Source: Bacteroidales bacterium
Lineage (GTDB): Bacteria > Bacteroidota > Bacteroidia > Bacteroidales > Marinilabiliaceae
Length of the DNA: 59,344 bases
Direction: 5' to 3'
NCBI GenBank assembly: GCA_022768325.1
Contig: JALEMI010000083.1
Coordinates: 1-59,344 of the forward strand
Below the pieces are notes generated by a model. That model worked only from the letters and a program-made list of their open reading frames with translations, did no database searches and was not told the origin of the DNA. A program made the translations under genes and the position numbers. The first letter of the stretch is position 1; every line of letters starts with the position of its first letter. Below are positions 50,610-59,295 of this stretch, one piece after another.

Positions 50610-53394
50610 GGAAATAGCCTGCGCCTTTGCGCGATGGTGCAGAGGCCGGGGCGTTGCCACTATTAAGCCCCTTGAACTTGTACGTGAATGTGAGCATCGC
50701 GTAGCGTCCAATCACGCTGTGCGAGCTTGTCGTGACGCTTGCCGTCCCGACGTTTCGGCTGCGCCCTTGGGCGTTGTCGAGGATGTCGCTGACGCGCAGG
50801 CGCAATTCGCCGCTGTTGTTCTTCATGAAGCGTCCGCCAATGGCGGCGTTCCATATCAAAGTGTTGGCGTCGTAGTTGTCGCCCATTCCGCTGGTCAGGT
50901 CGTGACGGAGGGTGTTGTTGAGGAAGAGGTGGTTGTTAAGGACGTTGAGTTTCACGTCCGCGCTGATGTTGTGCTTGTAGTAATTGTAGTTGTTTGAGGC
51001 GGCGTGGTCGTTGCGGATGATGTTGTACGAGGCGTCATACCCTACGTTGAAGTCCCACATTTCGCCCAGGCAATTCGCAATGCTCGCGCCGCCGCTCAAT
51101 ATGTATTCGCGGTTTGTGGTGCGTTCCCCCATGTAGAGGCCGGGCGTCTTGTTCGTGTCGAGCCTCAGGTTCACGTTGAGCATACTTCCCTGCCATTTTA
51201 TTGGCGTGGAGGCGTTGAATGCCAACGATGTGGCTATGCTCCTGTTAAGGTTTACGGGTATCTCAAATTGCGTCCCTGCGGGGAGTATTATTCCGTTGCG
51301 GATAACGCTGTCCGTGTCGGCAATGTAGCTGGCGGAGACAATCTGGTCGTTTGTGACGCGGATTGTCGACGAGACGAACATTATCCGGCTCTTGTCGCGG
51401 TTGTTCGATATGAACGATACCAGTATGTTGTGCGTGTAGCTCTGTTTCAAGTCCGGATTGCCGCTCGTGTAGCAGCGTATGTTGCTTACGTCCACAACGT
51501 CTTGCAGCAGTGCGACGTTCGGCGCGGTGGTGCTGGTGCGATATGTCAGGCGGAGGCGGCGGGCCTTTTTGTTCCCTATTCTTATGTCTGCGTCGGGCAT
51601 GAAGCTGAAGAATGAGCGGCGCGTGTCAATGGGCAGGGGGTATGTCTGTTCTCCGTCAAGTATCGATTTCTGGGTTCCAAAGCCTATTGAGGCGGTCATT
51701 TTGTTGGGTACGGTGTACGTTAAGGTCAGGCTCGGGCGGTGCGTAATGTAGCGGCTCTCTTTGTTGTTGCTGAGGATGGGCGAGAATCGGTAGTTTGACA
51801 GTTCGCCCGATGCCGTCTCCGTGAGCGTGTCGGCCTCTACAATCTTGTCCAATTGGCTGAAGCTCAGCTGTGGAGTGTACGAGAGCGTCAGCGACAGTCG
51901 TTTGCCCAGTGGCTCGGTGTAGGCCAATGTCGCGCTGGCGTTGTGCGATTGGTTGTCGCTGTCCGATTTTTGTCCCGTCGTGCTGAGGGTTGTTTCTGAG
52001 CCAGATTGGTTGTTTTGGCTCTCGGTGTCCGTGTCGCTCTGGCTTTTCCCGTATGTGAGGCGGAGCGATATGGTGCGGCGCGGCTTTAAGAATTTGTGGT
52101 TTATCGTCAGGCTGCCTCTCAGGGTGAGTTTGTCGGTGCTGTTGTTGCTGCGTCGGCTGGTGGTTCGCAGTGTGTCTTGTCCGCGTGTGTCTTGTCCCGC
52201 GTTGTCGTTATACGCTTCGTTTCTTTGCCACGAGATGTCGGGCTTGAAGTCTATGGTGTTGAGCGAGTCTATTTTCCAGTGTATGCGGGTGTTTAGGTGG
52301 TGGTCTTTGTTGTTGTTGTCTGAGTACGTTTCGCTCTCGTAGATTCGCGGCTCCTCGTTGTCGTCTTTCACGAGATATTCTTGGAGGCTGTTGCTGTGGT
52401 TGCCTGTTTTGGTGAGGTTGAATGAGAATCCGGCGTCAAAATTCAGTTTCGGATTGCGGGAGATCGATGTGTTTATTGCGCATAGCGCGGCGGTGTATTT
52501 GCCGCTCGATGGTGTTGTCGTGCTGACGGGCGCAAGTCCGCGTTGCCCTATGTCGTTAATTTGCGCAATCACGGAGAGGCGGTTGCCGTCATGTATTGTG
52601 TTGGACGTGAATCCGGTCTCGTAGTGCCAATCTGTTCCCACGCCGCCGTATGCCTGCCCAAAGCTGCCACCCAAGAATCGGCTTTTGGTCAATATGTTGA
52701 GTGTCCGCTCTTCGTTGCCGTCGCTTATGCCCGTAAATTCGCTCTGCTCACTCTGTTTGTCGAATACCTCAATTTTGTCCACAAGGCTCGCGTCGATGTT
52801 GCGCAAGGCTATTGATGGGTCGGAGCTGAAGAACTCTTTTCCGTCGACGAGCACTTTCTTTATCTCTTCGCCAGCGTGTTTCACGGTCCCGTCTTTCACC
52901 TGCATTCCGGGCATTTTTTTGAGCAAATCCTCCGTCGTGGCGTCGGGTGACACTTTAAATGCCGCCGCGTTGAATACCGTCGTGTCGCCCCTCTGCTCTT
53001 GGCGTATCATGGTTGCCCGTGCGTCAATTTCGTCCAATTCCTTGCTCACGGGGCGGAGGGCTATTCTCCCCAGTCGTACTTCCCCAGTGTCCACTTTCAC
53101 GCCTTTTCTCAATTCCTCATAGCCCAAGAATTTGACGCTCAGCTCATATTCCCCAGCCGCCACGCCGTCAAATCCAAACTGACCTTCTCGCAGGCTGACC
53201 ACGGCCTTGGGTGGGCTGGTCGATTTGTGGGTCAATACGACGGTCGCTCCGCTAAGGGGGCTGCCGTCATGCGCGTCGACAATGGTGCCGCCCACGCGGT
53301 ATTGCCCGGCCGCTATGCCAGGCATAATGAGCCACGTCATGATGACTATGACCAGGTAACGTATTAAAACGGGTATCCGATTGCGAAGTTCCAT
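50593..53394 (-). CDS. outer membrane beta-barrel protein with carboxypeptidase-like domain (TonB-receptor-like)
   Basis: 933 aa, signal peptide (YLVIVIMTWLIMPGIAAGQ). A carboxypeptidase-regulatory-like domain (VGGTIVDAHDGSPLSGATVV, about 33-115) is followed by a plug-like segment (TEDLLKKMPGMQVKDGTV, GKEFFSSDPSIALRNI). A large barrel rich in Ser/Thr/Asn and aromatic strand ends extends to the C-terminus, as in the OMP_b-brl_3 group. No clear TonB box is visible, so energy coupling is uncertain. The GTG/ATG region at 53394 lies inside the end of the TamL-like gene (31-base overlap), and the 3' end overlaps murB. Confidence 0.9.
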   Translation of the reverse strand: MELRNRIPVLIRYLVIVIMTWLIMPGIAAGQYRVGGTIVDAHDGSPLSGATVVLTHKSTSPPKAVVSLREGQFGFDGVAAGEYELSVKFLGYEELRKGVKVDTGEVRLGRIALRPVSKELDEIDARATMIRQEQRGDTTVFNAAAFKVSPDATTEDLLKKMPGMQVKDGTVKHAGEEIKKVLVDGKEFFSSDPSIALRNIDASLVDKIEVFDKQSEQSEFTGISDGNEERTLNILTKSRFLGGSFGQAYGGVGTDWHYETGFTSNTIHDGNRLSVIAQINDIGQRGLAPVSTTTPSSGKYTAALCAINTSISRNPKLNFDAGFSFNLTKTGNHSNSLQEYLVKDDNEEPRIYESETYSDNNNKDHHLNTRIHWKIDSLNTIDFKPDISWQRNEAYNDNAGQDTRGQDTLRTTSRRSNNSTDKLTLRGSLTINHKFLKPRRTISLRLTYGKSQSDTDTESQNNQSGSETTLSTTGQKSDSDNQSHNASATLAYTEPLGKRLSLTLSYTPQLSFSQLDKIVEADTLTETASGELSNYRFSPILSNNKESRYITHRPSLTLTYTVPNKMTASIGFGTQKSILDGEQTYPLPIDTRRSFFSFMPDADIRIGNKKARRLRLTYRTSTTAPNVALLQDVVDVSNIRCYTSGNPDLKQSYTHNILVSFISNNRDKSRIMFVSSTIRVTNDQIVSASYIADTDSVIRNGIILPAGTQFEIPVNLNRSIATSLAFNASTPIKWQGSMLNVNLRLDTNKTPGLYMGERTTNREYILSGGASIANCLGEMWDFNVGYDASYNIIRNDHAASNNYNYYKHNISADVKLNVLNNHLFLNNTLRHDLTSGMGDNYDANTLIWNAAIGGRFMKNNSGELRLRVSDILDNAQGRSRNVGTASVTTSSHSVIGRYAMLTFTYKFKGLNSGNAPASAPSRKGAGYFLNPRN

Positions 53395-55667
53395 GCGATG
53401 TCTCCGCCGTCAAAGCGGTTCTTTACCACCCATTTGTGCTTTTCCGATTGTGGGTCGCGGATGGGGTAGGCGGCATCCACGCGGAAGATGAAATAATCAA
53501 AATTTAGCCTCACGCCCAGCCCGGCGCCGATGGCTATCTGTTTGTAGAATTCTCGCCCAATGTTGCCCTCTTCTGTACCGTTGTCAAGGGTCCAGATGTT
53601 TCCCGCGTCGGCAAAGGCTGCGCCCTCAAAGACGGAGATTATCTTAAAACGGTACTCCGCATTGGCCTCAAGGCGTATGTCGCCAATCTGGTTATGATAG
53701 CGGAGCGTCGACGGCAGGGGCGTCGAGCCAGGTCCCAGTCCCCTGACCGGCCATGCGCGTATCGAGTTCGCGCCGCCAACGAAGAAGCTCTTCTCGTACG
53801 GCAGGGTTATCGAGTTGCCATACGGCTTGCCTATGCCGCCAAACAGGCGGAAGACGGTGCTGTTGTCAAACAGGTCCACGGCCTGATACCTAAACTCCGC
53901 CTCCGCACGCACATATTGCGAGAATCGTATGTTCCACAGCGACTTATACCCGTCCGATGCCTTCTGGTTTCGTGTGCAGAGGTTCAGAAGGTTGCCCGCC
54001 GTCTCAACGTTCAGGCGGAGGTACGCGCCGCTCTGGTTTCGCCTCACCGTCTGTTGGTTGTATATGAAGGTGTAGCCCAACGACATTATAAAGTGGTCGG
54101 TATAAGCGTGTTGGAGGTACGTGCCAGATATGTATTTCTTGAAGTTCTCGTCCAATATCGGGATGCGGACAATGTTGAACTCCACGGGCGTCAGCGAGTG
54201 AGTGACGTACGCCGAGCCGCGCCAGTTGTACGTCATGCGCGTCGCCAATACGTTACGGGTGAACTCTGGCCGACGCTGGTAATCGTACGAGATGCTGACG
54301 AGGGTTTTCGGGTTATGGTGCTTATAGAAGTGGAGCGACGATATTGGGGCAATCATGAACGGGAAGGTCAGCGTTGCTTCCGCGCCGGTCTCTATCGTCG
54401 AGAAGCTGCCTTTGCCGTTGGTCGCGCTCTGGTTCTGCATGGCAAAGCGCGTCTTGAGGCTCAGCGATTCTGCCCCGCGGAATACGTTGGCGTGGGTGTA
54501 CCGCAATGCCACAGCCGCACCAAGGTTGCCGCTGGAGTTCGTGCCTTCTATGTCAAACCCTATGCTTTGCACTTTGTTCGTCGTGATGCGCCCTATGCAG
54601 TCAACGTGTATCACGCTGTCCGTGCGGTTCCCTACGGAGTCGGTTTCATAGAATTGAAATGTAGCCTGCCGTATGGCTTTGAGCGATGTCAGTCGTGAGC
54701 GGGTCAGCTCTACGTCGGTTATGCTATATGTCGAGTCGGGAATTATGAAGCATGAGTTGCGCAGCAAGTCTTTACGGAAATGCTGACGCCCAATGAATGT
54801 GGCTGTTACGCCGTCCCTCACTTGGCAAATCGTGTCTCGTCCTGCGGGCGCTTGGATGTCGTCCTGAGGGCTTACAATGAGCGATACGTTGTCAATCACG
54901 GCCTTGCGGTGCGGCACTTGCGTCTGACGGTCGTCGCCTCCAAGGGCGTTTATCACAATGAGGCTGTCGCGCACGGCATGGTCAAGCCCCGAGCTGTCTG
55001 CCACGAAATATACGTAGTCTTTCCCGAAAAAGTAGTATCCGCGTTCCTGAAGACGGCGAGTGATGCGCTCGCGCTCGTCGTCATGCACGTTGGTGTCAAA
55101 CGGGTTCCCGGGTTTGATGAGCGAGTTTGCCGTGTCAGCCATCACTATCTGCCCCACTTCGTCGTCGGGTACAGAGTAGCCAAGTGAATGGATGTTATAG
55201 ACGCGCCCCGCCTTGACGTTATATGTCACTTCGCAACGCTTATGGCGTGTCTCAATGACTGTGTCGCTCACCTGGGCGTTAAAGTAGCCGCGCGAGACAA
55301 GGTACAGGCGCAACTGCTCCGAGCTTTTCGCCGCAAGCTCCGAGCTGTACGTCACGGGTTCCTGACCAATCTGACGAAGCCATCGGTTAAAGCGGCCGTC
55401 GCTCTCCCCCGAGAGCGAATATACGCCCAACCCTACCCGCCAGAGGTGAAGAAATCTGTTGTTGGGTTGCTGCCGGACGTAGGCCTGCATGTCCGATTCC
55501 GCAACGTTGCCCCGGTCGCCAGCAATTCGCACCCGGTCCAAGAGCATTTCGTCGTCAGCCACGTACTTGGTCATTGAGCATGATGCCGCCAAACACGCCG
55601 TAGACAGCGTCGCCACTATGCGCGCGGTTTTCCCAATTTTACCAATGTGTGCTTTGCCACAGTCCAT
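53364..55667 (-). CDS. BamA/TamA-family outer membrane lipoprotein (TamL-like)
   Basis: 767 aa. The N-terminal signal VATLSTACLAASCS carries a lipobox Cys near residue 30, as in TamL of Bacteroidetes. POTRA-like domains cover about 35-370 (YVADDEMLLDRVRIAG; SRGYFNAQVSDTVIETRHKR; LQERGYYFFGKDYVYFVAD). The C-terminal Omp85 barrel (about 380-767) contains the signature loop region FFVGGANSIRAWPVRGLGPG and ends AWNFAIGYPF with a terminal Phe. TamL proteins with a TamB partner help fold or insert outer membrane components. TamB is not adjacent here; instead an outer membrane barrel gene overlaps its 3' end, perhaps a client. Confidence 0.93.
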   Translation of the reverse strand: MDCGKAHIGKIGKTARIVATLSTACLAASCSMTKYVADDEMLLDRVRIAGDRGNVAESDMQAYVRQQPNNRFLHLWRVGLGVYSLSGESDGRFNRWLRQIGQEPVTYSSELAAKSSEQLRLYLVSRGYFNAQVSDTVIETRHKRCEVTYNVKAGRVYNIHSLGYSVPDDEVGQIVMADTANSLIKPGNPFDTNVHDDERERITRRLQERGYYFFGKDYVYFVADSSGLDHAVRDSLIVINALGGDDRQTQVPHRKAVIDNVSLIVSPQDDIQAPAGRDTICQVRDGVTATFIGRQHFRKDLLRNSCFIIPDSTYSITDVELTRSRLTSLKAIRQATFQFYETDSVGNRTDSVIHVDCIGRITTNKVQSIGFDIEGTNSSGNLGAAVALRYTHANVFRGAESLSLKTRFAMQNQSATNGKGSFSTIETGAEATLTFPFMIAPISSLHFYKHHNPKTLVSISYDYQRRPEFTRNVLATRMTYNWRGSAYVTHSLTPVEFNIVRIPILDENFKKYISGTYLQHAYTDHFIMSLGYTFIYNQQTVRRNQSGAYLRLNVETAGNLLNLCTRNQKASDGYKSLWNIRFSQYVRAEAEFRYQAVDLFDNSTVFRLFGGIGKPYGNSITLPYEKSFFVGGANSIRAWPVRGLGPGSTPLPSTLRYHNQIGDIRLEANAEYRFKIISVFEGAAFADAGNIWTLDNGTEEGNIGREFYKQIAIGAGLGVRLNFDYFIFRVDAAYPIRDPQSEKHKWVVKNRFDGGDIAWNFAIGYPF

Positions 55668-55762
55668 CTTACGCGAATATAGTTAATTGGTGTTTCTTTT
55701 TTCTCTCGTTAGGGCTTAACTTAGTGCGTCATTTTCCCTTTTCATAAATCATTTCCGACAAA

Positions 55763-56530
55763 GTGATAAGCCAAAATAAGCGCAAGATTTTGCGCCAGCT
55801 CGAACTCAAGAAAAGGCGCGATGCCGAGGGACTTTTCGTGGCCGAGGGCCGAAAGACGGTGGGCGACCTCCTCCGAGGCGGCCTGCCTTGCACCTATCTC
55901 GCCGCAATTCCCGATCGGCTCGCCGAGTTAGCACATCTCGTGCCAGGTGTCGATGTGGCCGAAGCCTCTCCCGACGAGCTGGCGGAGGTCTCCGCCCTCC
56001 AGACACGCTCCGAGGTCATCGCCATTTTCCGCAAGCCGGCGGTAGCCGTCCCCTCTCCCGATGCCGATACCCTCATCTTGGCTCTCGACGAGGTGCAAGA
56101 CCCGGGCAATCTGGGCACCATCATCCGCACCGCCGATTGGTTCGGTGTCCGTCAGGTCGTCTGCTCAAACCGATGCGCCGATGCCTTCGGACCTAAGGCC
56201 GTCCAAGCCACCATGGGGGCGCTCTGCCGCGTGGCCGTCTCCTACACCGACCTCGGGCTTTGGCTGCGTCGCAATGCCGAGGCGTCAGACGTCCCCGTCT
56301 TTGGCACGTATCTCGAAGGCCACAATATCTATAAGTCCGACCTCCCCCAGGGCGGCATTGTCCTCATGGGCAACGAGGGGCATGGCATCGACACGCGCCT
56401 CTCGGGCTTCGTCAGCCGAAAGCTCTACATCCCCAATTTCCCCGCCAACACCCCCACGAGCGAGAGCCTCAATGTCTCCACCGCAACAGCGGTCGTCCTC
56501 AGCGAGTTCCGCAGGCGTTCAGCTCTCTGA
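55763..56530 (+). CDS. SpoU/TrmH-family RNA 2'-O-methyltransferase
   Basis: 255 aa from a GTG at 55763 (MISQNKRKILRQLELKKRRD), the family's usual beginning. An N-terminal substrate-binding region (EGLFVAEGRKTVGDLL) is followed by the knotted SPOUT domain. Motif 1 is VQDPGNLGTIIRTADWFG (about 110-127), motif 2 is GIVLMGNEGHGI and motif 3 is LNVSTATAVVLSEFRR. SAM-dependent methylation of rRNA or tRNA ribose is the family activity; the target nucleoside is not identifiable. Confidence 0.94.
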   Translation: MISQNKRKILRQLELKKRRDAEGLFVAEGRKTVGDLLRGGLPCTYLAAIPDRLAELAHLVPGVDVAEASPDELAEVSALQTRSEVIAIFRKPAVAVPSPDADTLILALDEVQDPGNLGTIIRTADWFGVRQVVCSNRCADAFGPKAVQATMGALCRVAVSYTDLGLWLRRNAEASDVPVFGTYLEGHNIYKSDLPQGGIVLMGNEGHGIDTRLSGFVSRKLYIPNFPANTPTSESLNVSTATAVVLSEFRRRSAL

Positions 56531-56556
56531 GGGCTGTTTCTTAAAACTTGTGGCGT

Positions 56557-56700
56557 ATGTTTTGGATTGTTGTTCTGGTTTTCTTGTTCTTGATAGTTTT
56601 TGGCGATTGTAGCGATGAAGAATGCGTGAGCGGTTGCCTGAGGTGGGTTCTCGGCATATTGATGATAATCCTTTACATTATCGATTGGATCTTTTGCTGA
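56557..56700 (+). CDS. possible small two-helix membrane protein
   Basis: A 47-codon frame from ATG 56557. The product is two hydrophobic helices (FWIVVLVFLFLIVF and WVLGILMIILYIIDWIF) joined by a short Cys/acidic loop (GDCSDEECVSGC) with three Cys. It is followed by a strong hairpin, as a real gene end would be. Too short for a confident call and of no recognised family. Confidence 0.4.
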   Translation: MFWIVVLVFLFLIVFGDCSDEECVSGCLRWVLGILMIILYIIDWIFC

Positions 56701-56762
56701 TGGTTGTCAGTGTGGACTAAAGCTCTGTGTCTCAGTGACTTCTGTCTTTGATGTAATACGGA

Positions 56763-56809
56763 AAGACCCTGTACATCTCGTCGTGCGACGATTCGATGTA
56801 CAGGGCTTT
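56763..56809. terminator. bidirectional terminator between the methyltransferase region and panE
   Basis: CCCTGTACATC (56767-56777) pairs with GATGTACAGGG (56795-56805), with an inner CGTCG/CGACG stem and flanking AAAG/CTTT. Confidence 0.8.
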
Positions 56810-56883
56810 GCCTGTGATGCCCGTCTCTCCTGTTGTTAACTCTTAACGGGCTGTCACGGGGTGTCTTCTTGCGGATTTAAGGG

Positions 56884-57834
56884 TTATCCATTCTCTTTCA
56901 TCCGCTCCTCAATCGCCTCCAATTCCATCGTCAACATCTCCGTTTTCCACATTCTTACACCTGCCTCCTGCGCCATTTTCACAGGCCTGCGGTACAGGTA
57001 TTCAATTTCCATCTCCCGCCCGTTGTCATAATCCACTCTCATGCTCGGCGAGTATGCGGGCATTTTCTGCGTCATCGCCATCATCTTGTCGCACTCCTCG
57101 TCCCCAATCAGCCATTTCCCCGTCTCGTCCGCTACGCCCAATGCGTGCGATGCCTCTTTCACTTCGTCCATTATCGCGCGGCAAATCTTAGCCGCCTCGC
57201 CGCGGGTCAGTCCGTCCGTCTGCATCCCCAGCACCACCGACAGCCCGTTAAACGGGATGTTCCACAATGCCTTTTTCCATCGAGCCTCCTCATATCCCAT
57301 AATCCGCGTCTGTACGTTCGCCAAGGCAAAGTCCTCCACGATAGGCTCAACTTCTTTAGCGTCAATGTTATACGGTGCAAAGTTTATGTTGCCAAAAAAC
57401 TGGTGCCAAATCTCACCCGGCCCCGTCTTCGTGGAGCAGATGAATGCCAATCCCGCCACGAGTCTCACTCCGGGCAACATCTCCGCCACGTCCGCCTCCA
57501 CGCCAATCCCGTTCTGGATCAAGATCACAATTGTGTCGTCGCCAATAAGCGGAGGCAGCAGTTCGCCCAACAGTCTCTCCCGCGTCGTCTTCATGCATAC
57601 TATCACCACGTCCGCGACGCCCATCTCACGCACGTCCCGATATGCCTCAATTTTCGGCAGTGCGAAGTCTCCCACGTGCGATTTCACCGTCAGCCCGTGT
57701 TCTCTGACGTGTTCATAGTCGCTGTGCAGTAAGAATTTCACGTCGAGTCCAGCCTGCGCCAGTCGCCCGCCAAAGTAGCCGCCAACGCCGCCTACGCCCA
57801 CAATGGCGTATTGCCTTTTCCCTTGTTTCGTCAT
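56884..57834 (-). CDS. panE: 2-dehydropantoate 2-reductase family protein
   Basis: 316 aa from MTKQGKRQYAIVG (ATG 57834). The NAD(P)-binding Rossmann motif is AIVGVGGVGGYFGGRLAQAG. VIVCMKTTRERLLGELLPPL contains the conserved Lys of the K-T/A motif. VILIQNGIGVEADVAEMLPG and the C-terminal domain with FNGLSVVLG and a lysine near RWKKALWNIPFN (catalytic Lys region) follow, then SMRVDYDNGREMEIEYL. It reduces ketopantoate to pantoate for CoA synthesis, though ApbA/PanE homologues with other substrates exist. It converges with the preceding genes on a shared terminator. Confidence 0.88.
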   Translation of the reverse strand: MTKQGKRQYAIVGVGGVGGYFGGRLAQAGLDVKFLLHSDYEHVREHGLTVKSHVGDFALPKIEAYRDVREMGVADVVIVCMKTTRERLLGELLPPLIGDDTIVILIQNGIGVEADVAEMLPGVRLVAGLAFICSTKTGPGEIWHQFFGNINFAPYNIDAKEVEPIVEDFALANVQTRIMGYEEARWKKALWNIPFNGLSVVLGMQTDGLTRGEAAKICRAIMDEVKEASHALGVADETGKWLIGDEECDKMMAMTQKMPAYSPSMRVDYDNGREMEIEYLYRRPVKMAQEAGVRMWKTEMLTMELEAIEERMKENG

Positions 57835-57864
57835 GTTTTTGTTGTTTGTGCCAACGTTAAGATA

Positions 57865-57904
57865 CAAAAAAAAGACTGGTCCCGAATCTCTTCAGGACCA
57901 GTCT
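57865..57904 (-). terminator. terminator of tRNA-His
   Basis: On the minus strand AGACTGGTCC and GGACCAGTCT (57904-57895 and 57882-57873) pair perfectly, followed by eight T. Confidence 0.88.
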
Positions 57905-57913
57905 AAAACTGAG

Positions 57914-57988
57914 GGTGAGTAACCGGGATCGAACCGGCGACCTCCAGAGCCACAATCTGGCGCTCTAACCAATCTGAGCTACACCCAC
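57914..57988 (-). tRNA. tRNA-His(GTG)
   Basis: Acceptor GTGGGTG/TACTCAC, anticodon stem CCAGA/TCTGG with loop TTGTGGC (anticodon GTG), T arm GCCGG-TTCGATC-CCGGT, discriminator C. A genomic G precedes position 1, giving the G-1:C73 pair required by HisRS. CCA not encoded. Confidence 0.95.
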
Positions 57989-58008
57989 CATCTTTTGTTT
58001 TGCGAGTG

Positions 58009-58039
58009 CAAAGTTGGGCGTTTTCCGTTACATTTGCAA
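58009..58039 (-). promoter_or_regulatory. promoter of tRNA-His
   Basis: On the minus strand CAACTTTG (58016-58009, one mismatch to TAnnTTTG), with TTG 20 bases upstream (58039-58037). Confidence 0.5.
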
Positions 58040-58100
58040 TACCAAAAGCAAAAAAATAACCACGACAGCCTAATTTTTTCTTCTCGTTCACTCCGTCCTT

Positions 58101-58769
58101 ATGGAACAAGATAAACTCCGTGAGCTGAAAATCCAGCTCCGCCGCCACATGAACGGCACGACGGCCGCCATCATGAAAGGTCTCGACGATGCCTACGCCG
58201 CCAATTACGGCCTCTCGCTCCAACACGCACGCGATGTTGCTGCCCAGATCGAGCTGTCGCCCGACGATTGCGATTACCTCTGGGGAACCCGTTGGCGCGA
58301 TTTCATGCTTATCGCGGCGGCGGCCATGCTCCAATACGATCCCGAACCCGAGCGGCTGATGCCATGGGTCGCCGCCATCCCCTCTTCCGAGATGGTCGAG
58401 ATGCTCCCCTTCCTCCTCACGGGCAAGCTCTCCCGTGCCATGCCCCTCGCCCAGTCCCTCGCCCTTCGTTCCGAGGGGTTCGATTTCGCCGTCGCGCTCA
58501 ATACTGCCGCCCGCTCTCTCCAGTCCCAAGGCGTCACGCCCGCTTCCCCGGGTGTCGTCGAGTCCCTGCTCTCCAATGCCGTCGCCCGTCCCTCTTGGTC
58601 CATGCCCGAGGCCGCCGCGCTTAGTTTCCTCGCCCGACAGTGTCTCCGCCGCAATGTCGCGCCCGCGCTTGTCACCCGCGTCAAAGAGGTCGCTCTCGCC
58701 CGTCCCGATGCCCATTCTCGCCTCGTGGCGCAACAAATCGATGACGAAATCCTGCTCCTAAATCCCTGA
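58101..58769 (+). CDS. helical-repeat protein, possibly AlkD-like
   Basis: 222 aa, all-helical, without signal peptide or transmembrane segment. Blocks such as LRELKIQLRRHMNGTTAAIM at the start, LWGTRWRDFMLIAAAAML near residues 60-77 and repeated 35-40 residue helical pairs recall the HEAT-like DNA alkylation repair (AlkD) fold. Bacteroidales encode a conserved protein of this size and opening. The DNA-binding and base-contacting residues of AlkD cannot be confirmed by eye, so only the fold is suggested. It stands between two tRNA loci. Confidence 0.7.
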   Translation: MEQDKLRELKIQLRRHMNGTTAAIMKGLDDAYAANYGLSLQHARDVAAQIELSPDDCDYLWGTRWRDFMLIAAAAMLQYDPEPERLMPWVAAIPSSEMVEMLPFLLTGKLSRAMPLAQSLALRSEGFDFAVALNTAARSLQSQGVTPASPGVVESLLSNAVARPSWSMPEAAALSFLARQCLRRNVAPALVTRVKEVALARPDAHSRLVAQQIDDEILLLNP

Positions 58770-58827
58770 TTGTCTTCTTTCTAAGCTAAAACGGCAAAAA
58801 ATGTGGGCAAAAAAATCTCCCGCCACC

Positions 58828-58858
58828 TTTGCTGTTTCCAAAACAATCCCTAACTTTG
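58828..58858 (+). promoter_or_regulatory. promoter of the terminal tRNA cluster
   Basis: TTTG at 58828-58831, a 19-base spacer and TAACTTTG at 58851-58858 match the Bacteroidetes consensus exactly. Confidence 0.8.
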
Positions 58859-58911
58859 CATCGCTTTCGAAAAGAATTGCGGAGTAAGCTTGACAAATGA
58901 GCTTGTCTCAG

Positions 58912-58999
58912 GGAGAGATGGGTGAGTGGCTTAAACCAGTAGTTTGCTAAACTGCCGAACGCGATTAGTGTTCCGGGGGTTCGAATCCCCCTCTCTCCG
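58912..58999 (+). tRNA. tRNA-Ser(GCT)
   Basis: Acceptor GGAGAGA/TCTCTCC, anticodon stem GTAGT/ACTGC with loop TTGCTAA (anticodon GCT), long variable arm, T loop TTCGAAT, discriminator G. CCA not encoded. Confidence 0.95.
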
Positions 59000-59018
59000 C
59001 AAACTTCTTATTCGAAAT

Positions 59019-59093
59019 CGGGGTGTAGCGCAGTCCGGTTAGCGCATCTGCTTTGGGAGCAGAGGGTCCCCGGTTCGAATCCGGGTACCCCGA
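59019..59093 (+). tRNA. tRNA-Pro(TGG)
   Basis: Acceptor CGGGGTG/TACCCCG, anticodon stem TCTGC/GCAGA with loop TTTGGGA (anticodon TGG), T loop TTCGAAT, discriminator A. Confidence 0.96.
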
Positions 59094-59099
59094 CATCCT

Positions 59100-59172
59100 G
59101 CGGAAATAGCTCAGTTGGTAGAGCACAACCTTGCCAAGGTTGGGGTCGCGAGTTCGAGCCTCGTTTTCCGCT
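59100..59172 (+). tRNA. tRNA-Gly(GCC), copy 1
   Basis: Acceptor GCGGAAA/TTTCCGC, anticodon stem CAACC/GGTTG with loop TTGCCAA (anticodon GCC), T stem GCGAG/CTCGT, discriminator T. Confidence 0.96.
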
Positions 59173-59178
59173 CTCTTC

Positions 59179-59250
<72 letters not shown>

Positions 59251-59295
59251 CGTCTGTGAGGTCTTGTCCCCACACCTCCTTTCACATCTTTTATT

